This document shows, piece by piece, positions 1 through 13,510 of a stretch of 64,000 nucleotides of DNA. The first letter of the stretch is position 1. Each line of letters begins with the position of its first letter. The stretch spans positions 17,480,561-17,544,560 of the forward strand of contig NC_092466.1 in the NCBI RefSeq assembly GCF_047495875.1, given 5' to 3'. Position numbers and translations under genes: made by a program. The DNA is from Pithys albifrons albifrons. Its lineage: Eukaryota; Chordata; Aves; Passeriformes; Thamnophilidae. The notes under the pieces were generated by a model. The model did no database searches, was not told the DNA's origin, and saw only the letters and a list, made by a program, of their open reading frames with translations.

Positions 1-75
1 ACAGAGACACAGACACGGGGCTGGGGCAGGGACAGGAACACGGGGCGGGGACAGGGACAGAAACACGGGGCCCGG
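1..75. repeat. Short degenerate GC-rich tandem repeat
   Basis: Units of the form GGGACAGGAACACGGGGC recur about three times with substitutions at the left edge of the window. The array may extend beyond the window. It lies next to the CEP55 promoter. Confidence 0.5.
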
Positions 76-311
76 AAGTGACGCGGCAGGGACGCTGGAT
101 TCAAACGCCCGGAAGCGGCAGCGGTGGAGCTGCCGGGCCGGGCACGCCGTGCTCGCAGCCCCGGGAGCGGCAGGACTCAGGATCGGCAGGACCCGGGAAG
201 CCCCGCGCAGCCTGCGCCTGCCCCAGCCCCAGCTGTCGGAAGGCATGTCCTGCCCGCTGGAAGCCATCGCTGTTCCGTGACGCCGCGTTCGGTTTGTGTA
301 GGCGCCTGAAG
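1..311 (+). promoter_or_regulatory. CEP55: CpG-rich promoter region and 5' UTR of CEP55
   Basis: This stretch is far richer in G+C and CpG than the AT-rich intron that follows, which is typical of a CpG-island promoter of a cell-cycle gene. No TATA box is seen. If transcription starts upstream of 245, a 12-codon upstream ORF (245-280) would precede the CEP55 start. A TGTAG just before 302 could be a splice acceptor with a non-coding first exon upstream, as in human CEP55, but its pyrimidine tract is weak. The transcription start is not defined by the sequence. Confidence 0.6.
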
Positions 312-3300
312 ATGAATCCCAAGACCGCCAAAGATCGAATTATTGGCAAGTGGGGCTTGAAGTCGGGCAGCTCCCGCGCCGAGAGCCCCGAGCAGGGCAG
401 CGCGCTCCTCCAGGTGAGCGGGGCCGGCCGGGCCCTCCTGGCCGCTCCGAACTGAGTATCCTGTGATGTCACCACTGCTTTACTGGCCTTAGACAGTTTA
501 GACAAACTTTTGGCACTTTCATTCTCAGATATTTTTCAGTGATGAATGAACTAATAAAGTCACACTCGTCGGACAAGGCTGTCAAATACATAAACTTGAG
601 GTCAGAGGTGCCAATTAGTCCATTAAGATCTGTCCTCATGTGTCCAGCAGGTCTCAGAGAACTATTTTAAGGGCTTCCTGCAAAGACCGTTATGTTTGCA
701 AACATTTGTCTTAAGGACATGCCAAAAAGTACAGAATATTTCCTTGAACTGAATCATCAAGCTCCCACTCAGGTGTGGGTAAATAAAACTGTAATCTAGT
801 CACTACATTATTCTTCCATTGCAACCAAAGAATGGAAACTAAGACCACAAATTCCACTCAAGGTAAACCTGTGATTGCAGAGAAAAAAGTTCAAGACTTA
901 ATATGTGACCAAGTTACATCCTGTCAGGCTTTGCAGACTCTTTGAAAGGATACAGCTAATCCAGGCTAGGCACACTAGTACTTCTAGGCCATTTCTTTTG
1001 ACAAAACGGCTTTTCTCATGTCTGTGCCACAACATCAGTTGAGAAATGCTAGGCCAAGGATCAGCCTTGGCTGGGCAGTTCATGTACCATTGTGGTTAAA
1101 TTCCTTAGTGTATTTGCTGTGTGTTAACATTGCTGCGCGCTCAGTGTTAGTTAAGACTGGGTTCCTGGTTTACAGGTGGAAAATCACCAGCATGTTTAGA
1201 TAGACCATGTACTCTTTGGTGTCAGTATTTTAATTTTAGTGAGCACTCTCTGGTGTTCAGCCACTCCCTCAGTGAGGCTCTCTAAAATTCAGTGTTTTCA
1301 CATTCTTTGTCATCTGCTAATGACTTGTTGTCAACATGTAGGATTTCAGCATCAGCCTTTCTCTCCAAAAATTAAATGCTCTCACATGAGAAGGTCAAGG
1401 AAAGCCCCAAGGTATCTTAAATGCAGTACTAATTCTATGTAATAATTACCAGTGCTGGAGGCCCACTGAAAAGAGTGCCTGTTGAAAATATCTACTAAAA
1501 CACTGAAAATGGGTTCCTTCTCCTGAATGCTTTTATAACTTCACTTCCTATCATGTAGTTTGCAAGAAGGTTCTGCTGCTTTCAAGAAGCTACTAAATAT
1601 GCTAAACAGCACACTAAGAAATGTAGCACCAACCTCTTCACTGGAAATATTTTGGAGTTCTTGTACTGCTTGTGTTTCAAGGTTCAAGTACTGTAGTGAT
1701 CTGTATTCATACACAAAACTGAGTACCTGTCAAGCCTGTGAAATTTGGTTCTTTGCATTATTTCCTTGTTTTACCCACTTCGCCCTGGTTTTACTATCAC
1801 TTGAAATATTTCAGATGATCACTTTAGTGTTATCTGTTTTGAGTAAAAAGTAATTCTCAGCTAATTAAAGGCTAAGAGAGAACCTTTGACAGTGAACCAG
1901 GTCAACCCACTACAGTATCACAGAATTAAAAAATAATAGAATGGATTGGGTTGGATGGGACCTTAAAGATCATCTACTTCCAACCCTTGTGACATGAGCA
2001 GAGACACCTTCCACTAGGCCCAGTTGCTCAGATCACTTGAACTATTGTAAATTTGCTAATGCATTTGTTGCATAGACTAACTTACTCTTTTGTGTCACTT
2101 TTTTGTTTTGTTTCATTTAGAAAATACTTTCCCTTCAAGAAGAAAAGGAAAAACACAACCTTCTTATTGGAGAGAAAGACAGAGAAATCCAAAACCTGAA
2201 AGACAAGCTTAAGTCCAAAACCAATAATTGTGAAGTCTCCTTACTACAAAATCAACTAGAGGAAAAAACAAAGGAAGCAGAAAAGAGAGAACAGTTACTC
2301 TGTTCTCTGTCAGAAGAAATTAACCGGTTAAAATGTAATTTTTCTGCTGTTATGGCAAAATGTTCTGATCTTGAGAACAAAGCCAGTAGCACTTCTCAGG
2401 CATCTCAGGTAATGTTGCAATTGCAAATGGAATTTGTGCCTATTAAGCACCAATACTTTTTGTAAAATAGGATGGGTTTTTAGTTTTCTTACAAGCTGCT
2501 TTGGATGCTGAATATTCTTGTATGAAGAGAGATGGTATCCAGATTGAATGCTAAATGAAGAACAGTTAGGGAGCAAACTTCAAGCAACAAGCTGGGGAGG
2601 GAATTCTCTCATTCTGTACTGCAAGGTTCCTTATTCAAGTTCACACATGGGTAGTGTGACTAGTGATACTACAGGTAATGATCCACTGATGCTTAAGCAG
2701 ATACTGTACCCTTGGATTTGTGTGCTCAGACTGAACAGGCAGCAGTGGGACACTAACAAAGACAAACTGAGCTCCTCACTTAATTTTCCTTCAGTTGTGA
2801 GAATATCCTTCTCCTCTCTGCTCTTATGAATCCTCATTTGTGTCTCAGTTGTTAAAATGAGTTGTCTGTACTTCTGTGGCATCACACACACTAAATACTT
2901 CACTGTGATGCAAGGTAGGACATGAATAATGAACTTCTCCTTATGTGAAGTGGTCAGTAGGTATGGTGCCAATCCTTGGCAGCCTTTACAAGTACATTTA
3001 GTTTTCAACAGTTGTTTTTCTGCCCCTCCCTGTTCCGATGTTCCATGGATCATGCAGTAGTGTCTCAGTGAGGGGCACAGGGAAGTTGAAGCCTGCAAGG
3101 AGGTGCCTATTAAGTCTTTCTTTTCCAGCTTTTGACCTGCAGATGGTGCTGGTTCCCTGTGCTCTACATGGAAGTTGAGCAATTTCTAGAAATTCTGCTT
3201 TAGCCAAATACATAGCAAAATATCTTAATCTGTCACTTTTGAATGGTAATGCATATCACTTCTAATAATGAAGTATATTGGTAAATACCACTTTAAATGC

Positions 3301-6300
3301 AATGTATTTATTTTCAAGTTTAAGAGACTTTGTGTTAGAGAATTTGGAATATATGTAAAGTTAACGGATTTTCATTATATTTTTGACAATAAACTACAAA
3401 AATACCTATTATTTTAACACCTTAGTTTTCTTTTAAAATTTTAACTGATCTATCAACAGAGGACAATGAATATGACTGATGTTTTGACTGGATGTCTTCG
3501 AAAACTTGGAAACAAGTCTAGCAATGCGGCTTGAAACTGCTAGGTGGCACGTGAGCTCTGAAGTAGAGACAACAGTTGCATGACAGTTTTCACTGAGGGA
3601 GGATTCTATTGTTCATATAAATTGTAGTGTCTCTAAATCTTACTTTTATTAGGAAGTGCTGAAGTTTAATAATTGCACTCAAAGCTCCTCTGTATTTTTC
3701 AGTTGTAAAATTTATTGTAAATCATGTTCCAAAACCCTTAGGAAAACACTGGAAAAGTGTAGTTTGGATTGGGGTAGTAATCTACTGGGGATTTTTTCTT
3801 ATTGAAGTTCCCTCTGACTTACATCTACACAAGTTCATAAACTCATTCTATCATGCAGAGAATAAACATGTCAGATTGTGGAAGAAATATAACTGTTTAA
3901 CTGCTCTCTAGATTTAGAGGGGTCTAAAGAACTCTCTGACCCAACTTCAAGCACTGATCAGGTCTCAGAAAATTAGTCAGTATGTCCTTATTGTTCTAAA
4001 CAGGCTTGCATGACTTTGCAGATGTTTACAATCTCCCTGTTATCCCAATGAAGCTGTTGAGGTCTCTGCAGCTTTCCCCAATAATTCCTTCAGGTCTAGC
4101 TTGTTGTCAAACATGAAGACAGGAAAATAGAACACTGTTCTTTGGAGAACACTCTTTGGAGAACACTCTTCAGGTCTCCAAGAGAGCACTTCAACAGAAA
4201 ACATATGATGGTCTTCTTAGGAAATGTTTTAATGTAACTATGAGTTGCAGAGTTATGGAATAAATTAAATATAAATATTTCTCCTGTATCTTGCAGAAGA
4301 CTCTATTCTAAGTATATGAAATGGTCTTCTACATAACTTAGTTCCTTCAGAAAAAAAACAACAATTATAAAGATCTTTAAACATGAAAGACACATATATG
4401 CATCTGTTTCCATTTTTAAATAGTCTTATGCTGTTCATATGAAATTAGTAGTTACACAGGGGTGGCTTTGCTGTTTCAGCCCCATCTGTTACAAGCAACA
4501 CTGACAGGTTGTTCTTTGTCTGCAGGAAGCTGTAACAAACAGCACCGAAGTTGAAAGACAACTGAAAGATGTAAGTTTCCTGTACAATGTATCATGAGAT
4601 AGTGAGATGCATAAGAATGTAAATTATCATATACAGTTTCGATAGTATGGAACCTCAGAGGGTATGTTTCCCTTAAAATATAATATTTTTAATTAATTTG
4701 TAATAAGACAGTAATTTGAATTGAGAAGCAAAACTTTGCAAAAAATATTAAGATTTCCATCATCTTTGAAAAACCTTGCTTGGAACATCAGAACAAAGTG
4801 GTTGCTGACAAATCAGGAGCCTTGAGGAACCTGGTCTGACACTGCATGGGATAGCATGAGGCCAGATCAGAAACCTCCTGAGGTCCCTTCCAAGCTGAAT
4901 AAATCCAGGATCCAATCAGCTAAAAATCCATGTCCTTCTTCTAAAAACTCCCAAGTTGCAATCATACAGTTTTATTTTATCCAATTTTCAAGGTCTGTTA
5001 TTTTATATTTTATTTTATATTCAGGATTGAAAAGTTAATTCTTCATAATCTAGGCATGATTCATGAAAGCCTTGGTTCTTTAACTCATTTTCTCATTCCA
5101 AGAAGTAAGTCCATCTGATAAAATTAATGGAGAATTTTTTTGTTGTTCTTCTGTTCATTTTCCTGCAGGCCCTTGAAAAAAACCAACAGTGGCTACTGTA
5201 CGACCAGCAACGGGAAGCGTATGTCAGGGGATTGCTTGGAAGGATCTTTGAACTTGAACAGAAGGCAGAAATAGTGAGCCAACAAGAATCTAAAGAGTTA
5301 CATTCAGAAGGTATCGGCTTTATTTTTTTCCCCACAAGACACCCAAACCAAAATTATCTATAGAATAATTTTTTTGAAAACAAGTAATATCAAAAAAACC
5401 CAAAATCAAGACTTTGTTTTCAACACTTTGGCTGCTTAATGGTGAAACCTGGTTAAGTAATATTTCTTTGTTGCCTGTTATCTAGCTGTGTTACTTACCA
5501 ACAGTACTACATGTTCTTATCCACTTCAAAGATGGTTTTTAACAGCCCTGACACTCTATTAGCAATCTCTCTGTTTGTGGAAAGTGTTGAGGCAAATAGA
5601 TGTACATCTCCCATCCTTCAAAGTACACTTTCAACTGACATAATGGAAGCATTAAGGATTTATTAGCTAGGTGTGGATCAGATTTTTTTTTAATTTACTT
5701 TTTTCAAAATAAATATTATAAAAATGACTCAAGATTGCCACATTCTTTACTCACCTGAACAGTTGTTACAGGGCCTGAAAACCTGTGATGGGTTTTGGCA
5801 CCTCTCCAAAACAGTGTTTCGCAGTGTGGATCTGGTCACCTCCAGCTCACTTCCTTGCTGTGCAGTTCCCCAGTAAGGCACACCTGCTCAGTATTAATAA
5901 AATTAAAATCACACTGAGCAAAAGAATCAGAAGGTGTTGACTTGCTTTTCTTATTATCAAACTATTATTTTCTTATATGCTGCAGGTGACCTGCAAGGTA
6001 AATTCACTGAATAGAGCTCCCATGCTGTGGGGTCAGAGCACACTCACAGACTTGGCACTTAGTCATTCACGTGCAGTGGCCTGGATTCTCTATTGTTTGA
6101 ATCTGTATGGAAAAATGTAAAATATGATAATCTTGTTTTGATGCTGTTCAGAAATCCCTGAACAGGATTTTTAGAGGAAGACAGACAGAAGTAGCTCACC
6201 AGGAAATGTAACAGCAGAGTTACTGCAGTCAAAGCTGTGTCATCAGACCAGCCAGGAGACTAAGGGGTTAGGGTGTAACAAAGTTCCTCCTTCAAGCAGC

Positions 6301-9300
6301 CAGACAGTAGCAGGAATCCACGTGTGTAATAACCAGCTATACAAGTTGAAAGTACGTATGACAACTTTTTCCAAGGAAACACTTGGTCTATCTCTGAGGT
6401 TGTCACCACCCTATAAGGGAATATTGCTAATGAGAAGTAAGGCTTAGTTTACAGCTGAGGAAAGGGAGAACAGTCAAGTAGGAAACTCTGGTAAATTACT
6501 CTTTGAAGAAATAGGGTGTCTTCAGTAGTAACAGTATCAAAATTAAGAAACAGTGCCCAAAATCGGTAAATCCCATGAAATTCTCCATTCCTTGTTCTGC
6601 TAGGTATATTTTTTATTACTTGAATTATTACTTGAATGGCTTCTTAGTTTTTTTCTTACTTACTAAACTTCTCTTGTGTTGAGAAGCAGAAATTTTTCAA
6701 ACTCTGGTTTAAGGAACAGTCAGTGACCAAGAAGCAAGCATTTGTTTTTTTACCAAAAGAACCATCCTAGTTCTTTCTGTTTGCTGTTTAGAAGTAAATT
6801 ACAATTTGAAGAATATGTTCTACAAAAGACAGTGGATGGTCTGACTTTGGTCAACAATGGTGAAGTAGAGTCCATCAGATCCCCAGGGTGTCTCTGGGGA
6901 GGGAGTAATGCTAAGGAGCCTAGAAGTGGAAGTAAGAATCTACTGTCTTTGGGTCAGATCCCACAGTCAGTATAATGCAGGAGGTTATGGAGCTTGTGTA
7001 GTTGGGACAAAGGATGTAATATTGCTGTAAGGGCTAGTGATGGAAGTGGCTGTAGCACAGAGTCTTATTATGTACATGGCAATTTGCAATTTTCCAGTAA
7101 CTGTATTGGTAAGGAGACTTTATGCATTACAAATATTGAAAGCTATTTTAACTAAAGTTTGGTGCTAATCTGACCTATGTAATAGCCTTCTACATCAATT
7201 TCTATTAATAAGCCTTAAAATGCTTGAGGATTTAGTGCTCTGCTTTTTAAGTGGTATTTTTTTCACATTACTAACTCAATTATTTCTGACTCATTAAGGT
7301 CATCTACAAGAGGAAAAGCAAGAATACTATGACCAACTGTTATTAAATGCTAAGAGGGATCTTGAGACTGAAAGATGCACTGTAGTCCAGCTGAGATCTG
7401 AACTTACTGAATTAAAAAAGAAATATGAAGAAAGACAAGGAGAAATAATGAGCTTAAATGCCTTATTGCAGTCACAACGGGTTGCTGAAATGAAGACTCA
7501 AGAAAATGAAAATAAAATGAAAGAGAAAGTGCAGAAACTAAAGCAAGAAAATGAAACTATGAAAGAAAAGGTCAGAAAAGGAAAAAAACAGGCTGAAGAT
7601 CTTTCTTGTCAGGTAAGTGGATGCATTTGGAGGTTTGAGATCATTAGCAAAGAACCAAGAGAGATGAAAAGCCCTACTTAGTCAGAATTGCCCACCACTC
7701 ACTCTGGTAACTGTTCCTTACATAGATCTAGACTTACATCCTTGTGATTACAACTGAGATGTTTAAACAAGGCACTTCTTTGTTCACTTGTTTCCTTGGT
7801 CTTGTGGGACATGAGGGAGAAGAGAGAAAATATTGAATTGATTCTAATGTAGTTGATCCACAAGATTAATAGTAAATAAGAACAGGAAAGGTAAAAGCAC
7901 ATTTTATCATGTGCTCCTAACTATGGGGTATCACTGATATTTGCTGTCACCTGAAGGCTACAACACACCTGTGGGCCTTGCAGCTTCATACTGACTAAGC
8001 AGCCATGCCCCCTGCACAGTGCCCTCAGCCAACCACTGCAGCCATGCAGCTGGGTTTCTGTTCCTTTGCTTTTCCATTTAGATAAGTTCCTGCATTTGAT
8101 TCTCTATATGACGGGTAAGAACTCTGTGAATACACCTGAGTACTAGAAAGCAGGGGACAGATAGCAAGGGAAGGGATCAACCTTTAAGTTGTCACTGTCT
8201 TGAAGATGGCTATGATAGAAACCACTGAGAAGAATTCGTAATTCTCTGTAAAGCCCAAGAAGTGCCTGTCAGGCAGGATGTTCAGTATGTGTGGTTTACA
8301 GTCTTGCCAGATCTGTTTTACCACTTTCTAATTTGTGCATTTATTTAATCACTATAGTGTAGTACTTTCTGAGCCTTAAACTTGTTCTCTTCTATTGAAA
8401 AAAAAGTTGCATTCTTTGGTATTATTAACATCATGTCACATTAGTGCAAACATGGGTTTTGTGTGTAATTTTTGGCATCCCGGCAATCGCCTAGGAAACT
8501 TCAGTTTTGTGTTTCCTGGTTTTACTGATAAACATCATACTGCATTTCCTTTTCTCAGTGCAATTATGATTTTTTCCTTGGAGTTTTCCTCAGGGAAGTA
8601 GGGTTATTTGAGTTGGGTTTCGCTGTTACATAACAGGCAAATATTTTCTGTTGGCATGGGAACGTAAGTTTACTTCCATCTCACTTTGGCTTCCTTATTT
8701 TTTTAAGCTTAATAACTATTGTATATGAAAGTTGTTTGTAACAAATGTTCCTCTGCCTTGCAGGTGCAACTTCTTCATAAATCATTGCTCAAACAGAAAG
8801 AGGAACACTCAAGGATAGCTTTGTTGGAACAACAGGTACCCAATTACATGTTTAGATGCTGATACTTAATCTGTGTTATGCATAAAGTCTTTCTAGACTA
8901 ACTTCAAATTTAAGAATGATCAGTCTATTAAATAAAGTAATACTAGGCATGAATATTCAACTGTGAATAATCTCTTGATCCTTCTAAAAATTTTGACACA
9001 TCTATCAAGAGGAAAATCTGTATCCCTTTACTGATAAGAAAGTGTGATCAAAGCTGATATTATTTTCTCCATAATCACTTGTTCAACAGTTACAATCTCA
9101 GGAAAAGTATAGGAAATATCTTAAAACCAGTCAGCTCATTGAAGTTTTGTAGTATATTTTTGAAAAAGCTATGGAAATAATTGCATTGCCATCTTTTCAA
9201 TTTTCTCTATTTTTTTAAAGTACATTTTTACAGATCTAAGGGATGTTATTGGAAAAAAAAAGTTTATTTGCTAAGCTTGGGTGTACTGTGTTATCCACAG

Positions 9301-10297
9301 TTTCTGTCCAAACCAACTTTAAACTGCACATCTACTAAGGAGATTTAATAAATTGGATATGTATGAATGTCATTTAAGTGAAAGCAACAAGTAGTTTGGG
9401 GGTTTTTTTATTTCACTTTTAATCCCATTTTAGGACATGATTGCAAAGCAAAACTGATTTTAAATATATAAATGGGAAATATTCCTCCCCATTTTTAATA
9501 ATTGACTTTAATTCTTTATTTTCACTTTGTGGGGGTGACAGATCCAGATATGCACCACAGACTTAGAGAATGGAAAGCTTGATCGCCAGGACTTAGAGCA
9601 TCAGTTAAACCAAGTTCTGAAGGAACTGCGAGAGGCCAGGGAGCAAATATCCCGCCTGGAACGTCTGGTATGTACTGAATAACTTGCAGGTTAATTGAGT
9701 GGATTTTGCATAAACATCCCTCTTCTCACTTTGGAATCTTATTTCAAGCGTAGTAAGTGTCCTTAATCCTCTGGGTATGTGGTCCCGTGGAGCAGAGCCC
9801 TCTGTCAGCCAGCTAGCCAGGCACTGCTTTTCCTGCAGTGCTGCAGCAGGACATCCAGAATAGTCAGGTTCCTGAGCAGGGAACACAACTGCATTTTACA
9901 TCACAGGGTGTTACCTGGTTTTGTCTGTTGCACGATGACAGGGCCACATTGTGCCTCTGCTCACACTTGCTGCTGGTGAACGAGACACAGTCCTTGGTGC
10001 GGTAACACACGCAAGGCTTGTGTGCCGTCAATTCTGCAGTGTTTGATCAGCACCTGTATGCCAAGTCTTCCACTAAAGCTCCTTCCTTCTCAGAAATTTA
10101 GGGAATCTGGACATGTGGAACCACAGGATCTGCAAGCTCTGTTTGATGAGAAGCTGACCATGGATGACAGAAGTCCTTCCCTGAAACACTCAGGCCTCCT
10201 TGATGAAAGTTTCCTTGAGTGTCCCAGATGTAAAGTGCCGTACCCAACGAGCCAGCACAGAGAATTACTAGCACATATTGACTTCTGTACAGCTTGA
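312..10297 (+). CDS. CEP55: CEP55, centrosomal protein 55 kDa (midbody abscission scaffold), 8 coding exons
   Basis: CEP55 is a coiled-coil midbody protein that recruits ALIX and TSG101, and through them ESCRT-III, for the last cut of cell division. Coding exons: 312-413, 2121-2408, 4526-4570, 5169-5310, 7299-7612, 8764-8835, 9542-9667, 10094-10297. All join in frame with GT-AG introns to give 430 residues. Most of the protein is Glu/Lys/Gln-rich heptad-like coil. Exon 4 (from residue 146) begins ALEKNQQWLLYDQQRE and matches the ESCRT/ALIX-binding region, keeping the Trp (153) and Tyr (156) expected there. The C-terminus has a ubiquitin-binding zinc finger with Cys406, Cys409, His424 and Cys428 as likely ligands. 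The start was chosen at 312 because MNPKTAKDRIIGKWG aligns with the human N-terminus. The product is about 34 residues shorter than the human 464, and the gap falls just after the N-terminus at the exon 1/2 junction. The longest introns (414-2120, 2409-4525, 5311-7298) hold no other supported gene. Confidence 0.95.
1918..2035 (-). mobile_element. CR1 LINE 3'-end fragment in CEP55 intron 1
   Basis: The plus strand here reads as the reverse complement of the well-known avian CR1 3' end, with a block like GGGACCTTAAAGATCATCT and the AGAAT-type octamer end at the left. The sense strand is therefore minus. Only about 120 bp remain. The fragment ends less than 100 bp before the exon 2 acceptor. Confidence 0.85.
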
Positions 10298-11070
10298 GCT
10301 CCAAAAGGACTTACTATTTTTGCTTTATCTCTGCTGCCAATATGCTCAGCAAAAGATCTTTTTAAAGCTTTATTCTTAAGCTTGTATAAAGGACTGCTAG
10401 TTTTATAATCCAGTTCCACAGAAACATTATTAAGATTATAATAATTTGGCCTTAAATATTTTACCTGATGTTTTTTCAAAAAAAACCAGTTACTGCACTT
10501 TTGGTTGCAAACGGAAATATTTTTAGAATTAGGAATATCCTAAATAGTAAGCTACTGACTTTTTTTTTTTTGCACTATTAAATATAAGAACAGCAAAAGC
10601 ACAGCTATTGTGTCAGACTTTCTTTTAATAATGTTTGGCATATCCAATTCTTAGTTGGTGAATCCTGATCATTGTGCTTGTACCTTAACAAGAAAAGCTA
10701 CAAAAAATTTTTGGCCCTCATAGGTGCATTATATATATTTATATATACCTGGTGTGTGTATGTATGTGTAGTGTGTATGGTATATATAGACATGTATCAT
10801 CATCTTGATTCACAAGAACTCAGGAGGGTCATGTTAGATCTGTGCTGCGTAAGATTCATGTTGAAAACTTCAATCATAAGTAGCTTATTTTCCTGAACCA
10901 CTCAGGGGTGACTAAAATACTGAGCAACGTTTAAGCTCATCTCAAAAAAACCAACTTCCCAGAAAATACAAAGTGTTGGTGCTGAAGAGTTTATATTTCA
11001 GACATCAAAAGCCATTTTTGAAGTTTGGATATAGAACTATGCTGAAATAAACTTGTTTGTACTCCTGTAT
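10298..11070 (+). other. CEP55: CEP55 3' UTR with poly(A) signals
   Basis: AT-rich sequence follows the stop codon at 10295-10297. A canonical AATAAA lies at 11046-11051 and an ATTAAA-type hexamer near 10577. Which site is used cannot be told from DNA alone; the end given here assumes the AATAAA. Confidence 0.5.
10727..10790. repeat. Simple repeat, mixed (TA)n and (TG)n/(TATG)n
   Basis: A low-complexity tract of TATATA, GTGTGTGTATGTATGTG and TATATATA blocks lies in the CEP55 3' UTR region. Confidence 0.75.
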
Positions 11071-13199
11071 TTTAGAGGTTAAAGTGGGGAAACGTCAGTT
11101 TTTCAATCTTAGATTTCACAACGTCCCAAAGGACAGTTTTTGTAAAGTGCTCCAGTGGATTTACTGTATTTTGGTATTAATACAGGAAACAAGTTAATGA
11201 TAAATTCTGGCAACAAACTGACAAAAAAATTCTGTTACGGATTTGCAATTGCAGTGTTATTTTTCTCTAGCACCTAAATCTGTTTCTAGCATTTTGTTCA
11301 TTGCATCTGTAGTGAAGTCTCAGAAGAAATTCCTTCTGTGGAAATAACTAAAATTTTCCAAAGATACACTAGTTAAGAACAAATTGGATTCTTTTCCAAG
11401 TTTGTGGTTTGCTGAGGACAGTCAAATACCCAAGGTCTATCCTTCTCTGGTAGACTGATTCTGATTGCCAGCTGCTATCAGCTTTTGCCATCGAGCTTTG
11501 CTGCAAAGCTGCATCAATTTACCCCATGATGTTCACCTTAATCTCTAATGGTTAAACCTGATTCTTAAATATGAGAGTGTTTTCCAAGTTATTGAAAATA
11601 AATTATAGTATCAAGTGATGTTATTATTGATTAATCCACTGTTCATGAGAAAGTAAATGTTAAAAGCTATTATCTTTATAATTGAAATATCTTCACTAAA
11701 TTTCTTATACTAACTATTCTCTTTGCCAAATTTATAATATTAGCCACTCTATCCACTTTTCAATTTTACTGACCCATGTCTCAGGCTAATCTTTGTATCT
11801 GACAATTTACTCAAGTGTTAATAACAGGCTTTCTGACCAACGATATGATGAACTAATGAATAAAACAGAAATTATGCTTCAGAATCTGCAGGTTTTTCCA
11901 GGAGAGAATTTGTCTTAATTTCATGTCTTTTTAAAGATCTTTTAATTCAGGATAGTAACTATGCTTTTCATTGAAGCCTAGTAATTTTAATCTCTAAACT
12001 ACTTTCGAAAGTTTAAGTTACTTGTCTTTCAACAACACCTTAATGAGCTTGTATTCTATTCCCAGTTGCACACTCAGCACAGTTCCTGCAAAAGGAAATC
12101 CTGATCTTTCATGTATTATAGATGAAATAATTTTGCCCACTACGGGTCAGCAACTCTTCAGTAGTTCTGAGGCTTTCTTAAATTAGCATGAAACACTTTC
12201 TCATTAGAAGCTGGTACTCTAGTGGAAGACTCATAAAGTTGATAATGTGATAACCTTTAAAAACTTCTGTTCATTCCAGCACCTTTTCTGAAATTTAGCA
12301 ATGGATTTATTCCTGCCTGCTAAATGTTGCACCTAAGCACAAAATAACCCCCCTTGCTAGTATATTTATACATCATAGTGTGGTGTATGTTAAAAAATAT
12401 CAACATGACATTCTAGTGAATAAAAATACCTATTTTGAAAGGAGAACCATAAATACAATTATCATCACTTACATGTAATTAAAGCCAACTATAATACTTT
12501 GTCAGTAAAGTAAGCAGCTCGTATCACTGCTTTTTTCCCATTCTTCAGAAAGTAAGGACCCTAAGATAGAATTTTATTTTTCTTCTGAAAGTATTCAAAG
12601 AAAAAAAAGGTCTGCTGCTCCTCTCTCTAGTTATATGTAGAAAAGAGAGATTTATGTCTAATAAGCCTATTTTAAGGTTAAGAATTAATTAGCTGTAAAT
12701 TTAGTTCTTTGTAAGGCAAGAAGCAACAGCAATGTTTTAATTATTTCAGCACTTTGGGTTTACAATTTCAGTAGCCTTTTTCTGTGTTATGCCCATTTCA
12801 AGGAAGTGAATTTCAACCTAGCAGAAAGTCTGCATTATTTGAAGCTGGTGGTCTAGGGAAGCTTGAGAGTTAATACAAAGGTTTACCAATACTAGCATAT
12901 TTATAAATCCTGGCTTTCACACACAGTGTTCTTTGTAAACAGCAAATTAAGTGGTTTTGGTGCAATGCGTGGCTGGAAGGACAGCTGAACTCTAGATAAC
13001 TGTTTTTTATGCCAGGAGAGCTGCTTGGGAAGTAACAAATGAAAGATGGCTCTGTAATTTTTCTTATATCAAATTGACCATCTTCTAATAATATACTTGC
13101 TTGTGCAGCTTTCTCTCTTGGTTTTGATGATCATCTTTCACCCGGGTTGATTTTGAGTACTGCACTTTAGGAACAATTTAGACTAATGTGAATGTAATA

Positions 13200-13510
13200 C
13201 AAGTCTTTCAAAATCTAAACAGATTCATGAAAGAATCAGACTTATCCAGTCTAGAAAAGACCACGAAGAAATGTGACAGTATTTCATATAGAGGAAAGGA
13301 AAAAAAGTCTTCCTATGCTCAGTGAGAAGAGTAACATTCAAAATTGCAACAGGTGAAAAGTTTGACATAAGGAAATCTTTCTGGTGATTGGAGTAGATGA
13401 GCAGTGAAACATATCGCTTAGGGAGGCTGTGAAATCTCCACCACTGGAGATTTACAGGGACACTTACATAACTAAACCATCCCTGACACGTGAGTCTGCC
13501 TTGGGTCAGG
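13200..13510 (+). mobile_element. Old, diverged CR1 LINE 3' fragment
   Basis: The segment around 13410-13450 (TTAGGGAGGCTGTGAAATCT followed by a CACTGGAGATTT-like block) follows the CR1 3' region consensus, and the segment near 13240 resembles the 'cagcctggagaagaga' part with many changes. The orientation is sense on plus. Boundaries are approximate because of divergence. Confidence 0.6.

Noticed and set aside
4138..4167. Tandem TCTTTGGAGAACAC repeat as a possible regulatory array
   Set aside because: Only two copies of 14 bp in intron DNA, with no other support; probably slippage.
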